Below, one piece after another: positions 51,489-59,281 of a DNA stretch of 64,000 nt. The notes beneath the pieces were generated by a model. It was given only the letters and a program-made list of their open reading frames with translations, was not told the origin of the DNA and did not search any database. The stretch covers positions 108,140-172,139 of the forward strand of contig DASZUG010000020.1 in the NCBI GenBank assembly GCA_035547755.1. The letters run 5' to 3'. The stretch comes from Mesorhizobium_L sp035547755 (GTDB lineage: Bacteria > Pseudomonadota > Alphaproteobacteria > Rhizobiales > Rhizobiaceae). The position numbers and the translations under genes are program-made. Every line of letters begins with the position of its first letter. Within the stretch, counting starts at the first letter, position 1.

Positions 51489-52100
51489 TCAGAGCGGAAA
51501 CCCGTAGTGCGCCAGATCGGATTTCAGCGTCGCGGCATCGATGAAATGCAGCGATTGCCAGCCGGCGGCGCGGGCGCCTTCGACATTGGTCTTGCTGTCA
51601 TCGATGAAAAGCGTCGCCGACGGATCGAGACCGAAGCTCCTGGCGTGATGCTGGTAAATGGCGCGGTCAGGTTTTATCAGTCCGACATCGCCCGAGACGG
51701 TGACGCCACGCGGCCGCTGCAGAAACCGGAACCGCTCCCGTGCCTCGGCAAAAGTGTCCGAGGCGAAATTGGTCAGCATGGTGACGTCGTGGCCCTTGTC
51801 GATCAACCCTTCAAGAATGGCGACGCTGTCCTCATAAGGGTGCGGGACCATCTCGTGCCAGTGGAGGCGGAAGTTGCGGATATTCTCTGCATGATGCGGA
51901 AAATTGGCGATCAGAAGAGCCTCGGCATCCGCCCATCGGCGGCCACGATCCTGCTCGACATTCCAGTCATGTGTGCAGACATTCTCGAAGAACCAGCGCC
52001 GTTCCGCGGCATCGGGAATGAAGCGGCGGAACGGGATTTCCGGATCATAGTGCACCAGCACCTTGCCGATGTCGAAGACGATATGGCGGATTTCGGTCAT
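51489..52100 (-). CDS. HAD-family hydrolase, subfamily IA (YihX-like)
   Basis: It is 203 residues with motif I VFDIGKVLVHYD, a cap domain, motif II in TMLTNFASDTF, motif III Lys in GDVGLIKPDRAIYQHH and motif IV in TLFIDDSKTNVEGARAAGW. It resembles YihX-type glucose-1-phosphate phosphatases, though the substrate cannot be read. It is 1 bp downstream of mutY on the same strand, so the two are cotranscribed. Confidence 0.87.
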   Translation of the reverse strand: MTEIRHIVFDIGKVLVHYDPEIPFRRFIPDAAERRWFFENVCTHDWNVEQDRGRRWADAEALLIANFPHHAENIRNFRLHWHEMVPHPYEDSVAILEGLIDKGHDVTMLTNFASDTFAEARERFRFLQRPRGVTVSGDVGLIKPDRAIYQHHARSFGLDPSATLFIDDSKTNVEGARAAGWQSLHFIDAATLKSDLAHYGFPL

Positions 52101-52101
52101 C

Positions 52102-53214
52102 TTATCTGCGCTTCTTCATGATTCCGGGAATGGCCGCCTCGATGGCCTTTTTCATGACGGTCGGCAAGGCCTCTTCATGGATCGATGCGGACCACCAGCA
52201 GCCGTCGGGCGGCACAAACTCTATGACTTCAGCCCGGTAAACGGACAGGTCGAGTTCGAAATGGGTGAAGACGTGGCGGATGCTGCCGGCCGGCTGCCAC
52301 TCGGCGGCAAACGGCGCTGCGCCGGAACCCGTTGCTCCATCGACCCTTGCGGTCCATGCCGTCGTCGGGACCTCGCTCATGCCGCCCAGAAGGCCGGTCT
52401 CGTGCCGCTTGCGCAACAGGATGGCGCCGTCGCCACGGATGGCGACGAAGGCGGAGCCCCGCCGCCTGGGCTTGCCGGGTTTCACCGATTTCAGCGGGAA
52501 ACGTTCCACCTCGCCGCGTTCGAGGGCGATGCAGGTGCCGGAAAGCGGGCAGAGGAAGCAGGCGGGATTGCGCGGCGTGCAAATCGTCGCGCCGAGGTCC
52601 ATCATCGCCTGCGCGAAATCGCCCGGCCGATCCTCAGGCGTGATGCGTCGGACGAAACTCTTGATCTCCGGCTTCGCCTCGCGCACGGGCCGTTCCAGCG
52701 CCGTCAGCCGCGCGACGACGCGCTCGACATTGCCGTCCACCACTGCCGCCGGCCGATCGAAGGCGATCGCCGCGACCGCTGCCGCCGTATAGTCGCCAAT
52801 GCCCGGAAGAGCCTTCAAAGCATCTTCGTTCTGTGGGAGGAGCCCGCCATGTTTCGAAACGACCTCTTCGGCGCATTTCCTGAGATTGCGCGCGCGGGAA
52901 TAATAGCCGAGCCCGGCCCAGGCCTTCATGATGTCATCCGGATCGGCGCTCGCCAGCGCCTCTACCGTCGGCCAGAGCGTGGTGAATCTGCGGAAATAGG
53001 GTTTTACCGCCTCCACGGTCGTCTGCTGCAGCATGATTTCGGAGAGCCAGACATGGTAAGGGTCCGGCCGCTTTCCGGCGCGGAGCGCCGCAGGCGGTGT
53101 CCGCCAGGGCAGGTCGCGGTGGTGGCCGTCGTACCAGGAAAGCAGCGCGGCGGGGATGTCGCCGCTGCCTTGTCCGTTGATGGATGGTTGCTCCGATGCC
53201 ATTCTGTGACGCAT
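52102..53214 (-). CDS. mutY: A/G-specific adenine glycosylase
   Basis: It removes adenine opposite 8-oxoguanine, preventing G-to-T transversions. It is 370 residues. The catalytic Glu is in SEIMLQQTTVEAV, the helix-hairpin-helix in LPGIGDYTAAAVAAIAF and the catalytic Asp in VVDGNVERV. The [4Fe-4S] motif is C-x6-C-x2-C-x5-C (CTPRNPACFLCPLSGTC). The C-terminal NUDIX-like domain recognises 8-oxoG. The start may be 53214 or the in-frame ATG 53202. It is divergent from dciA with 40 bp between starts. Confidence 0.95.
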   Translation of the reverse strand: MRHRMASEQPSINGQGSGDIPAALLSWYDGHHRDLPWRTPPAALRAGKRPDPYHVWLSEIMLQQTTVEAVKPYFRRFTTLWPTVEALASADPDDIMKAWAGLGYYSRARNLRKCAEEVVSKHGGLLPQNEDALKALPGIGDYTAAAVAAIAFDRPAAVVDGNVERVVARLTALERPVREAKPEIKSFVRRITPEDRPGDFAQAMMDLGATICTPRNPACFLCPLSGTCIALERGEVERFPLKSVKPGKPRRRGSAFVAIRGDGAILLRKRHETGLLGGMSEVPTTAWTARVDGATGSGAAPFAAEWQPAGSIRHVFTHFELDLSVYRAEVIEFVPPDGCWWSASIHEEALPTVMKKAIEAAIPGIMKKRR

Positions 53215-53254
53215 ATCTCTCGCTGATCGATAAACGCCGGGCGGATGTAGGACG

Positions 53255-53755
53255 ATGGCAGCAAAGAAGCAAACAACCTATGCCCAACCCCTGAGCGACG
53301 TGGCGTCGGAAATCCTCGATCCGGTGCTGCGCCGCCGCACAGGCATTTCGGTCGGCCTTGTTCAGTCCTGGGAGGAGATCGCCGGCGAGAGGCTGGCGGC
53401 TTCGACTCGGCCGGAACGCATTCTCTGGCCGCGAAGACTGCATGAAGACGATCCGTTCGCGCCGGCGACGCTGGTGATCGCCTGCGAGGGCATGACGGCG
53501 CTTCGCGTGCAGCACGAAACGGGAGAGATCATCCAGCGCATCAACGCCTTTCTCGGCTTTGCCGCGATCGGCAGGATCAAGATCGTCCAGAAGCCAGTCA
53601 GCACTGGCGCCGCGAAGAAGAGGCCGGTTCCGCGCCAATTATCGCCGAACGAGGAAACCCGGATATCCGGAACTGTCGAAAAGATCGAAGACGACGACTT
53701 GCGGATTTCTCTTGCAAACCTCGGAAAGACGATCATGGCGTTGAAGAAGAAATAA
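53255..53755 (+). CDS. DUF721 (DciA-like) protein
   Basis: It is 166 residues. The N-terminal 110 residues carry the DUF721 fold (PLSDVASEILDPVLRRRTGISV, VQSWEEIAGERLAASTRPERI, ALRVQHETGEIIQRINAFLG). DciA loads the replicative helicase DnaB in bacteria lacking DnaC/DnaI; alphaproteobacterial DUF721 proteins are thought to do the same. The C-terminal tail is disordered and basic. The dsbA and smc genes follow on the same strand. Confidence 0.83.
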   Translation: MAAKKQTTYAQPLSDVASEILDPVLRRRTGISVGLVQSWEEIAGERLAASTRPERILWPRRLHEDDPFAPATLVIACEGMTALRVQHETGEIIQRINAFLGFAAIGRIKIVQKPVSTGAAKKRPVPRQLSPNEETRISGTVEKIEDDDLRISLANLGKTIMALKKK

Positions 53756-53898
53756 TTTTTGGCGCTGCATCGCGTTTTCGTGAACGCTCTGTCCGGTTTT
53801 CCATCTTGGACTGACATGGTTCATGCCTTAATTCGCACGGACTCTCGCCTTTTGTTCGCCAGCAGTATCAAATCTCAGACAACCGACAGGTGATTCGC

Positions 53899-54588
53899 AT
53901 GACCCGTTTACTCGACCGCAGACATCTTCTCGCAGCCCTGGTCGGTCTGCCGGTGGCCGGCGCGCTGCTGTCGGTTGCCGATCGCTCCCATGCCGAGGAC
54001 CAGAAAGCCTCCAAGCCGGCTGTCGAGGCGCCGAAGCCCGAGGGATCGGTCGATGTCAAGAAACTGATGGCGCCGGAAGCGCTGCCCGACATGTCGATGG
54101 GCAAATCGAGCGCCCCTGTCACGGTCGTCGAATATGCCTCGATGACCTGTCCGCATTGCGCAGAGTTCGATATCGTCACCTTCCCGGCCTTCAAGAAGAA
54201 ATATATCGACACAGGCAAGGTCTATTACATCCTGCGCGAATTCCCCTTCGATCCGCGCGCCGAGGCGGGCTTCATGCTGGCCAGGTGCTCGAAGGACAAA
54301 TATTTCGCCATGGTCGATCTCCTGTTCCACCAGCAGGACAATTGGGCCGCCGCGAACGATGCGAAGGCGGCGCTGCTTCAACTGTCGAAGCTTGCCGGTT
54401 TTACACAGGAGTCCTTCACCGCCTGCTTGACGGACCAGAAGCTGCTGGACCAGATCAGATCGGTGAAGAACCGTGCGGAAAAGGATTTCGGCGTCGATGC
54501 GACGCCGACCTTCTTCATCAACGGGAAGAAATATCCAGGAGCCATGTCGATTGACGAGATGTCGGCGATCATCGACCCGCTTGTCTGA
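53899..54588 (+). CDS. DsbA-like thioredoxin-fold protein
   Basis: It is 229 residues with an N-terminal signal or Tat-like leader (MTRLLDRRHLLAALVGLPVAG), a linker, and a thioredoxin domain with the CPHC active site at residues 84-87 (SMTCPHCAEF). The helical insert is typical, with cis-Pro in DATPTFFINGKKY. It oxidises periplasmic thiols. The twin-Arg pair (RR at 7-8) is followed by a hydrophobic stretch, so Tat export is possible but not certain. ATG 53899 has AGGTGA upstream. Confidence 0.88.
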   Translation: MTRLLDRRHLLAALVGLPVAGALLSVADRSHAEDQKASKPAVEAPKPEGSVDVKKLMAPEALPDMSMGKSSAPVTVVEYASMTCPHCAEFDIVTFPAFKKKYIDTGKVYYILREFPFDPRAEAGFMLARCSKDKYFAMVDLLFHQQDNWAAANDAKAALLQLSKLAGFTQESFTACLTDQKLLDQIRSVKNRAEKDFGVDATPTFFINGKKYPGAMSIDEMSAIIDPLV

Positions 54589-54633
54589 TAAGCGGCTGGG
54601 GAACGAACCGGCGCACGCCGTGAGGCGGCGCCG

Positions 54634-57600
54634 ATGAAGTTCTCGCGGTTGCGCCTGCTCGGCTTCAAATCCTTCGTCGAGCCTTCCGAATTCGTTATCG
54701 AACGCGGGCTGACAGGCGTCGTCGGGCCGAACGGCTGCGGCAAGTCGAACCTCGTCGAGGCGCTGCGCTGGGTGATGGGCGAAAGCTCGTACAAGAACAT
54801 GCGCGCCTCGGGCATGGACGACGTCATCTTCTCCGGCTCCTCGACACGCCCGGCGCGCAACACCGCCGAGGTGGCGCTCTTTCTGGACAACAGCGACCGT
54901 ACCGCGCCCGCTGCCTTCAACGACAGCGACGAATTGCAGGTTCTGCGCCGGATCGAGCGAGAGGCGGGCTCGGTCTATCGCATCAATGGCCGCGAGGCGC
55001 GCGCCAAGGACGTCCAGCTTCTCTTCGCCGACCAGTCGACCGGCGCCCGCTCGCCCTCCATGGTGGGGCAGGGGCGCATTGGCGAACTGATCCAGGCCAA
55101 GCCGCAGGCCCGCCGCGCGCTTCTGGAGGAAGCGGCCGGCATCTCCGGCCTGCACACGCGCCGCCACGAGGCCGAGATTCGCCTGCGCGCCGCCGAGCAG
55201 AACCTTGAGCGGCTCGACGATGTGGTCGGCGAACTGGAAAGCCAGATCGAGAATCTGAAGCGGCAGGCGCGGCAGGCGTCGCGCTTCAAGAACCTTTCCG
55301 CCGATATCAGGAAAGCGGAAGCGACGCTCCTGCATCTGCGCTGGTCGCTGGCGAAGGAGCAGGAAGCGGAGGCGCAAAGCGCGCTTTCCACAGCGACGAA
55401 GCTCGTCGCCGAGCGCGCCGCCCAGCAGATGGAAGCCGCGAAGGTACAGGCTGTCGGCGCTCATCATTTGCCGGGCTTGCGCGAGGAGGAAGCCAAGGCG
55501 GCCGCCGCGCTGCAGCGACTGACCATCGCGCGCACGCAGATGGAGGAGGAAGCGGAGCGCACCCGCGCCAGGCAGAGCGAGCTTGAAAAGCGCGTCGCGC
55601 AATTCGACGCCGACATTGCCCGCGAGCGGCAATTGCTGAGCGATAATAGCGACATCCTTGAAAAACTTGCGGCGGAGGAACAGAGCCTCAAGACGGAAGA
55701 GGGCGCCGTCGGCACGCGCGAGACGGAATTGCGGTCGGCGCTCGACAAGGCCGCCGCGAAACTCGCCGAAAGCGAGGCGCGGCTTTCGACCCTGACCGCC
55801 GAGCGTGCCGAGGCCGCCGCCTCCCGCCACCAGATCGAACGCACGCTGCGCGAGACGGCGGAGCGCCGCGACCGGCTCGACCGGCAATTGGCGGAGATCG
55901 ACAGGGAAGCGGCTGAGATCGCACAGAAGATCGCCGGACTCGCCGATCCGGCGGAAAAGCGCCGGCAATTGGAAGCGACAGAGGCGGCGGCCGCCCTGGC
56001 GGAACAGGCGGCGCTGACCGGGGAAAAGGCGGTCGAGGCGGCGCGGCGGCGCGAGTCGGAATGCCGGCCGCCCCTACAGGAATTGCGGGCCGAACTGAGC
56101 CGCATCGAGACCGAGGCGCGGACTCTCTCGAAAATGCTGAACGCCGGTTCGGGCGACCTTTTCCCGGCGGTGCTGGAGCAGGTGAAGGTTGAGCGTGGCT
56201 TTGAGACGGCGCTCGGCGCGGCCTTGGGCGAGGACCTCGATGCGCCGCTCGAAAGAAGCGCGCCGGTCCATTGGGGCGAAGCGATTTTCGATGTCGGCGA
56301 TCCCGCGCTGCCCGACGGGGCTCTGCCGTTGAAAGACAAGGTGCAGGCGCCGGCCCAGCTTGCCCGTCGTCTGGCGCAGGTCGGCATCGTGGAAAAGGCG
56401 GATGGCGCAAGGCTCCAACCGCTCTTGAAACCCGGTCAACGCCTCGTCAGCCGCGACGGGGCGCTGTGGCGGTGGGACGGCTACACGGCGAGCGCCGATG
56501 CGCCGACGCCGGCGGCGCTGAGGCTGGCGCAGAAGAACAGGCTGGCGGAACTCGACGGCGAGGCGATCGAGGCGACCAGAAAGGTGCGCGCCGCCGAAGA
56601 GACGCTTGCCGCGGCCGAAGCAGCGGTCCGCGAGGCGACCGCCGCCGAGCGGCAGGCGCGCGAGGATTGGCGCGAGGCGCAAAGGCTGCTCGGCCTTGCC
56701 CGCAACGCGCTGGCCGAGGCGGAAAAGGCCGCCGGTTCGCTCTCGGCGCGCCGCGGGGCGCTGGAGGAATCGCGCGTCAGGATCGCGGAGAGCCGCGAGG
56801 AAGCGGCGGGCGCGCTGGCCGAAGCTGAAAGGGCATTGGCCGAATGCCCCGATTTGACGGCGTTGCAATCGAAAATCGAAAGCATGACCACGCTTGTTGC
56901 GGGCGAAAGAGCGGAACTTGCGGAGGCAAGGGCGGCGCATGACGGGCTGAAGCGCGAGACCGAGATGCGCCAGCGCCGGCTTTCCGCGATTGCCGGCGAA
57001 CGGGCGAACTGGTTGTCGCGCGCCGAAAATGCCGACCGCCAGATCGTCTCGCTCACCGAACGCCGCGCCGAGGCGGTGGCGGAGCGGGAGAAACTTGCGG
57101 ATACGCCCGACGAGATCGATCAGCGCAGGCGCCGGCTGCTGTCCGAAGTGCAGCAAGCCGAAACGGCGCGCAAGGCGGCGGCCGACCGCTTGCAGGAAGC
57201 CGAGAACAAGCAGGCCGAACTCGACAAATCCGCGACCTCGTCGATCCAGGCGCTCGCCGAATCGCGCGAGGCCCGCGCCCGCGCCGAGGAGCGGCTGATG
57301 GCGGCCGACGAGCGCCGCCGCGAGGCCGAGGCGCGCATCCAGGAAACGCTGAACACCCCGCCACATCTCGTCATCCGCCATACCGGTCTCGGGCCTGACG
57401 ATCCGTTGCCCGATATGGGCGATATCGAAAGGCGGGTGGAGAAGCTCAGGATCGAGCGGGAGCGGCTGGGTGCGGTGAACCTGCGCGCCGAGGAGGAGCA
57501 GAAGGAACTCTCCGACCGCCTCGAAACGATCGTCTCGGAGCGCGAGGACATCATCGAGGCGATCCGCAAGCTGCGCCAGGCGATCCAGAATTTGAACCGC

Positions 57601-58092
57601 GAGGGCCGCGAAAGGCTGCTTTCTGCCTTTGATGTCGTCAACGGCCATTTCCAGCGCCTGTTCACGCATCTTTTCGGCGGCGGGACGGCGGAATTGCAGC
57701 TGATCGAATCCGAGGATCCTCTGGAGGCGGGCCTTGAAATCCTCGCGCGACCGCCCGGCAAGAAGCCGCAGACCATGATGCTCCTTTCCGGCGGCGAGCA
57801 GGCTTTGACAGCGATGGCGCTGATCTTCGCCGTCTTCCTCACCAACCCGGCGCCGATCTGCGTTCTCGACGAGGTGGACGCCCCGCTCGACGACCACAAT
57901 GTCGAACGCTATTGCAATCTGATGGAGGAAATGGCGAAGACGACCGAAACCCGTTTCGTCATCATCACGCACAATCCGATCACCATGGCGCGCATGGACC
58001 GCCTCTTTGGCGTCACCATGGGAGAGCAAGGCGTCAGCCAACTCGTCTCCGTCGATCTCCAGACGGCGGAAGCGATGCGCGAAGCGAGCTGA
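54634..58092 (+). CDS. smc: Chromosome segregation protein SMC
   Basis: It is a 1152-residue ATPase of the Smc-ScpAB condensin. The N-terminal Walker A is VGPNGCGKSNLVEALRW. Two long coiled coils (about 170-495 and 640-1000) flank the hinge (about 499-635, with LPDGALPLKDKVQAPAQLA). The C-terminal head has the signature LLSGGEQALTAMALIFAVF and Walker B PICVLDEVDAPLDDHNVERY. It compacts and segregates the chromosome. It starts 45 bp after dsbA; ppdK is further downstream. Confidence 0.96.
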   Translation: MKFSRLRLLGFKSFVEPSEFVIERGLTGVVGPNGCGKSNLVEALRWVMGESSYKNMRASGMDDVIFSGSSTRPARNTAEVALFLDNSDRTAPAAFNDSDELQVLRRIEREAGSVYRINGREARAKDVQLLFADQSTGARSPSMVGQGRIGELIQAKPQARRALLEEAAGISGLHTRRHEAEIRLRAAEQNLERLDDVVGELESQIENLKRQARQASRFKNLSADIRKAEATLLHLRWSLAKEQEAEAQSALSTATKLVAERAAQQMEAAKVQAVGAHHLPGLREEEAKAAAALQRLTIARTQMEEEAERTRARQSELEKRVAQFDADIARERQLLSDNSDILEKLAAEEQSLKTEEGAVGTRETELRSALDKAAAKLAESEARLSTLTAERAEAAASRHQIERTLRETAERRDRLDRQLAEIDREAAEIAQKIAGLADPAEKRRQLEATEAAAALAEQAALTGEKAVEAARRRESECRPPLQELRAELSRIETEARTLSKMLNAGSGDLFPAVLEQVKVERGFETALGAALGEDLDAPLERSAPVHWGEAIFDVGDPALPDGALPLKDKVQAPAQLARRLAQVGIVEKADGARLQPLLKPGQRLVSRDGALWRWDGYTASADAPTPAALRLAQKNRLAELDGEAIEATRKVRAAEETLAAAEAAVREATAAERQAREDWREAQRLLGLARNALAEAEKAAGSLSARRGALEESRVRIAESREEAAGALAEAERALAECPDLTALQSKIESMTTLVAGERAELAEARAAHDGLKRETEMRQRRLSAIAGERANWLSRAENADRQIVSLTERRAEAVAEREKLADTPDEIDQRRRRLLSEVQQAETARKAAADRLQEAENKQAELDKSATSSIQALAESREARARAEERLMAADERRREAEARIQETLNTPPHLVIRHTGLGPDDPLPDMGDIERRVEKLRIERERLGAVNLRAEEEQKELSDRLETIVSEREDIIEAIRKLRQAIQNLNREGRERLLSAFDVVNGHFQRLFTHLFGGGTAELQLIESEDPLEAGLEILARPPGKKPQTMMLLSGGEQALTAMALIFAVFLTNPAPICVLDEVDAPLDDHNVERYCNLMEEMAKTTETRFVIITHNPITMARMDRLFGVTMGEQGVSQLVSVDLQTAEAMREAS

Positions 58093-58123
58093 GGTCGGCG
58101 CGGTTATGCTGAGAGGACATTTG

Positions 58124-58293
58124 CCCCTCATCCGCCTGCCGGCACCTTCTCCCCACAGGCGGGGAGAAGGGGACGTTCCGCGGCGCTCTGCCTTAATCTG
58201 AGCGCTCCGTGTGTCCCCCAAAACGTATCGACGCTCATGAAGGGGGTCTTCTCCCCGCTCGCGGGGAGAAGGTGCCGGCAGGCGGATGAGGGG
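58124..58293. repeat. Perfect 31-bp inverted repeat flanking a 108-bp spacer
   Basis: The left arm 58124-58154 (starts CCCCTCATCCGCCTGCCGGC) and the right arm 58263-58293 (ends GCCGGCAGGCGGATGAGGGG) are exact complements over 31 bp. Both arms lie within the 3' part of the converging DUF559 gene, and the gene's stop is inside the left arm. The unit looks like a palindromic repeat inserted into or beside this gene. Confidence 0.75.
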
Positions 58294-58703
58294 CCGTGCT
58301 GGCGAAGGGATTCCGCGGGGAAGAACTTCAGATCCGGTGCGATGACCTGCTCGATTAATCTCCCTTCAAAGACAGCTAAAATAGTATCGAGAACCGCTGT
58401 CCTCTCTTTCAAGACGTCAACATTCCAAAATCGAAGAACGGACCATCCGTTGGCCATCATGAACCGGTTTCGGATTTCATCCAGACGGCTTTCCGCGTGC
58501 TGACTGCCATCCACTTCCACGACGAGCCGTCTTTCCCTACACGCGAAGTCAGAAAAATAAGGACCAATAGGAAATTGCCGGACGAATTTATATCCGTTCA
58601 GCCGCCGATCCCTAAGCTCGCGCCATAAAAGATGCTCGGCGTCGTTGTCGACCTTCCGCAAGGACCGCGCCCGAACGGTTCTGCTTTGACGAGGACCGCG
58701 CAT
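58128..58703 (-). CDS. DUF559 endonuclease-like protein with repeat-derived tail
   Basis: It is 191 residues. Residues about 18-118 form a DUF559 / Vsr-like nuclease domain: NDAEHLLWRELRDRRLNGYKF, QFPIGPYFSDFACRERRLVVEVDGSQH (acidic positions and VEVDGSQH), and RNRFMMANGWSVLRFWN. DUF559 proteins are predicted PD-(D/E)xK-type nucleases of unknown role. The last 55 or so residues (PSSACRHLLPASGEK and LLPACGEKVPAGG) are translated from the inverted repeat, so the real domain may end near residue 130. No neighbours explain its role. Confidence 0.72.
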   Translation of the reverse strand: MRGPRQSRTVRARSLRKVDNDAEHLLWRELRDRRLNGYKFVRQFPIGPYFSDFACRERRLVVEVDGSQHAESRLDEIRNRFMMANGWSVLRFWNVDVLKERTAVLDTILAVFEGRLIEQVIAPDLKFFPAESLRQHGPSSACRHLLPASGEKTPFMSVDTFWGTHGALRLRQSAAERPLLPACGEKVPAGG

Positions 58704-58736
58704 GCTTCTCCGCTCTCTTCATACGCCTACCGCCTC

Positions 58737-59081
58737 TCACGTCCCCCAGACCGCCAACTCGTTCCCCGCCGGATCGGTGAAGTGGAAGCGGCGGCCGCCC
58801 GGAAAGGCAAAGATCGGCCTGACGACCGTGCCGCCGCCGGCGATAACCGCTTCCAGGCTTGCCTCCAGATTTTCCGAATAGAGGACGGGCAGGGGCTTTT
58901 CCGACGCCTCGTTCCGGTCGGCCTGGAATCCACCCTCGATCCCCTGGTCGAAGGCGGCATAGGTCGGGCCGTAATCGATGAAGGTCCAGCCGAAAACGCG
59001 GCTATAAAAGGCTTTCGTGCTGTCGAGGCTGCCGCCGGTCGCCGGCAATTCCAGATAGTCGAGTTTTCCGTCCTGCTTCAT
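58737..59081 (-). CDS. VOC (glyoxalase/bleomycin-resistance) family protein
   Basis: It is 114 residues, one VOC domain of two beta-alpha-beta-beta-beta units. LDYLELPATGGSLDSTKAFYSRVFGW opens the first, and GGTVVRPIFAFPGGRRFHFTDPAGNELAVWG closes the second, with His and Glu in the usual metal positions (HFTDPAGNELAVW). The ligand is unknown. GAGGA precedes ATG 59081, and a LexA-type box lies 17 bp upstream, so DNA damage may induce it. Confidence 0.82.
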   Translation of the reverse strand: MKQDGKLDYLELPATGGSLDSTKAFYSRVFGWTFIDYGPTYAAFDQGIEGGFQADRNEASEKPLPVLYSENLEASLEAVIAGGGTVVRPIFAFPGGRRFHFTDPAGNELAVWGT

Positions 59082-59098
59082 CGCTCAATCCTCAAAAT

Positions 59099-59113
59099 GT
59101 TCTCTATATGTTC
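59099..59113 (-). promoter_or_regulatory. LexA-type SOS box (GTTC-N7-GTTC) upstream of the VOC gene
   Basis: GTTC (59099-59102), seven bases TCTATAT, then GTTC (59110-59113), read on the minus strand as GAAC-N7-GAAC. This is the alphaproteobacterial LexA consensus. It lies 17 bp upstream of the VOC start codon, where it could overlap the promoter. Binding is inferred, not shown. Confidence 0.55.
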
Positions 59114-59281
59114 TATGGTGCTGGAACGAAAATCGCAAGGCTGAACGTTTCAAGGATATTAAAATCGATTGGATGGAGGGAACCATCCTGCCCTCTTCTT
59201 GCGTTTGACAAGGCCTACCCCTATCGCACAGCTGGATTGGGGTATCTGACCGCGATAGGAAAAATCCCGGGAGAGGAACGC

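Noticed and set aside
53908..55968. A 686-codon minus-strand frame across dsbA and the start of smc
   Set aside because: It spans two well-supported plus-strand genes and has no family features.
56074..58221. A 715-codon minus-strand frame across the smc 3' half
   Set aside because: It is antisense to the coiled-coil and head of Smc, whose motifs are clear; repetitive coiled-coil DNA often leaves the other strand open.
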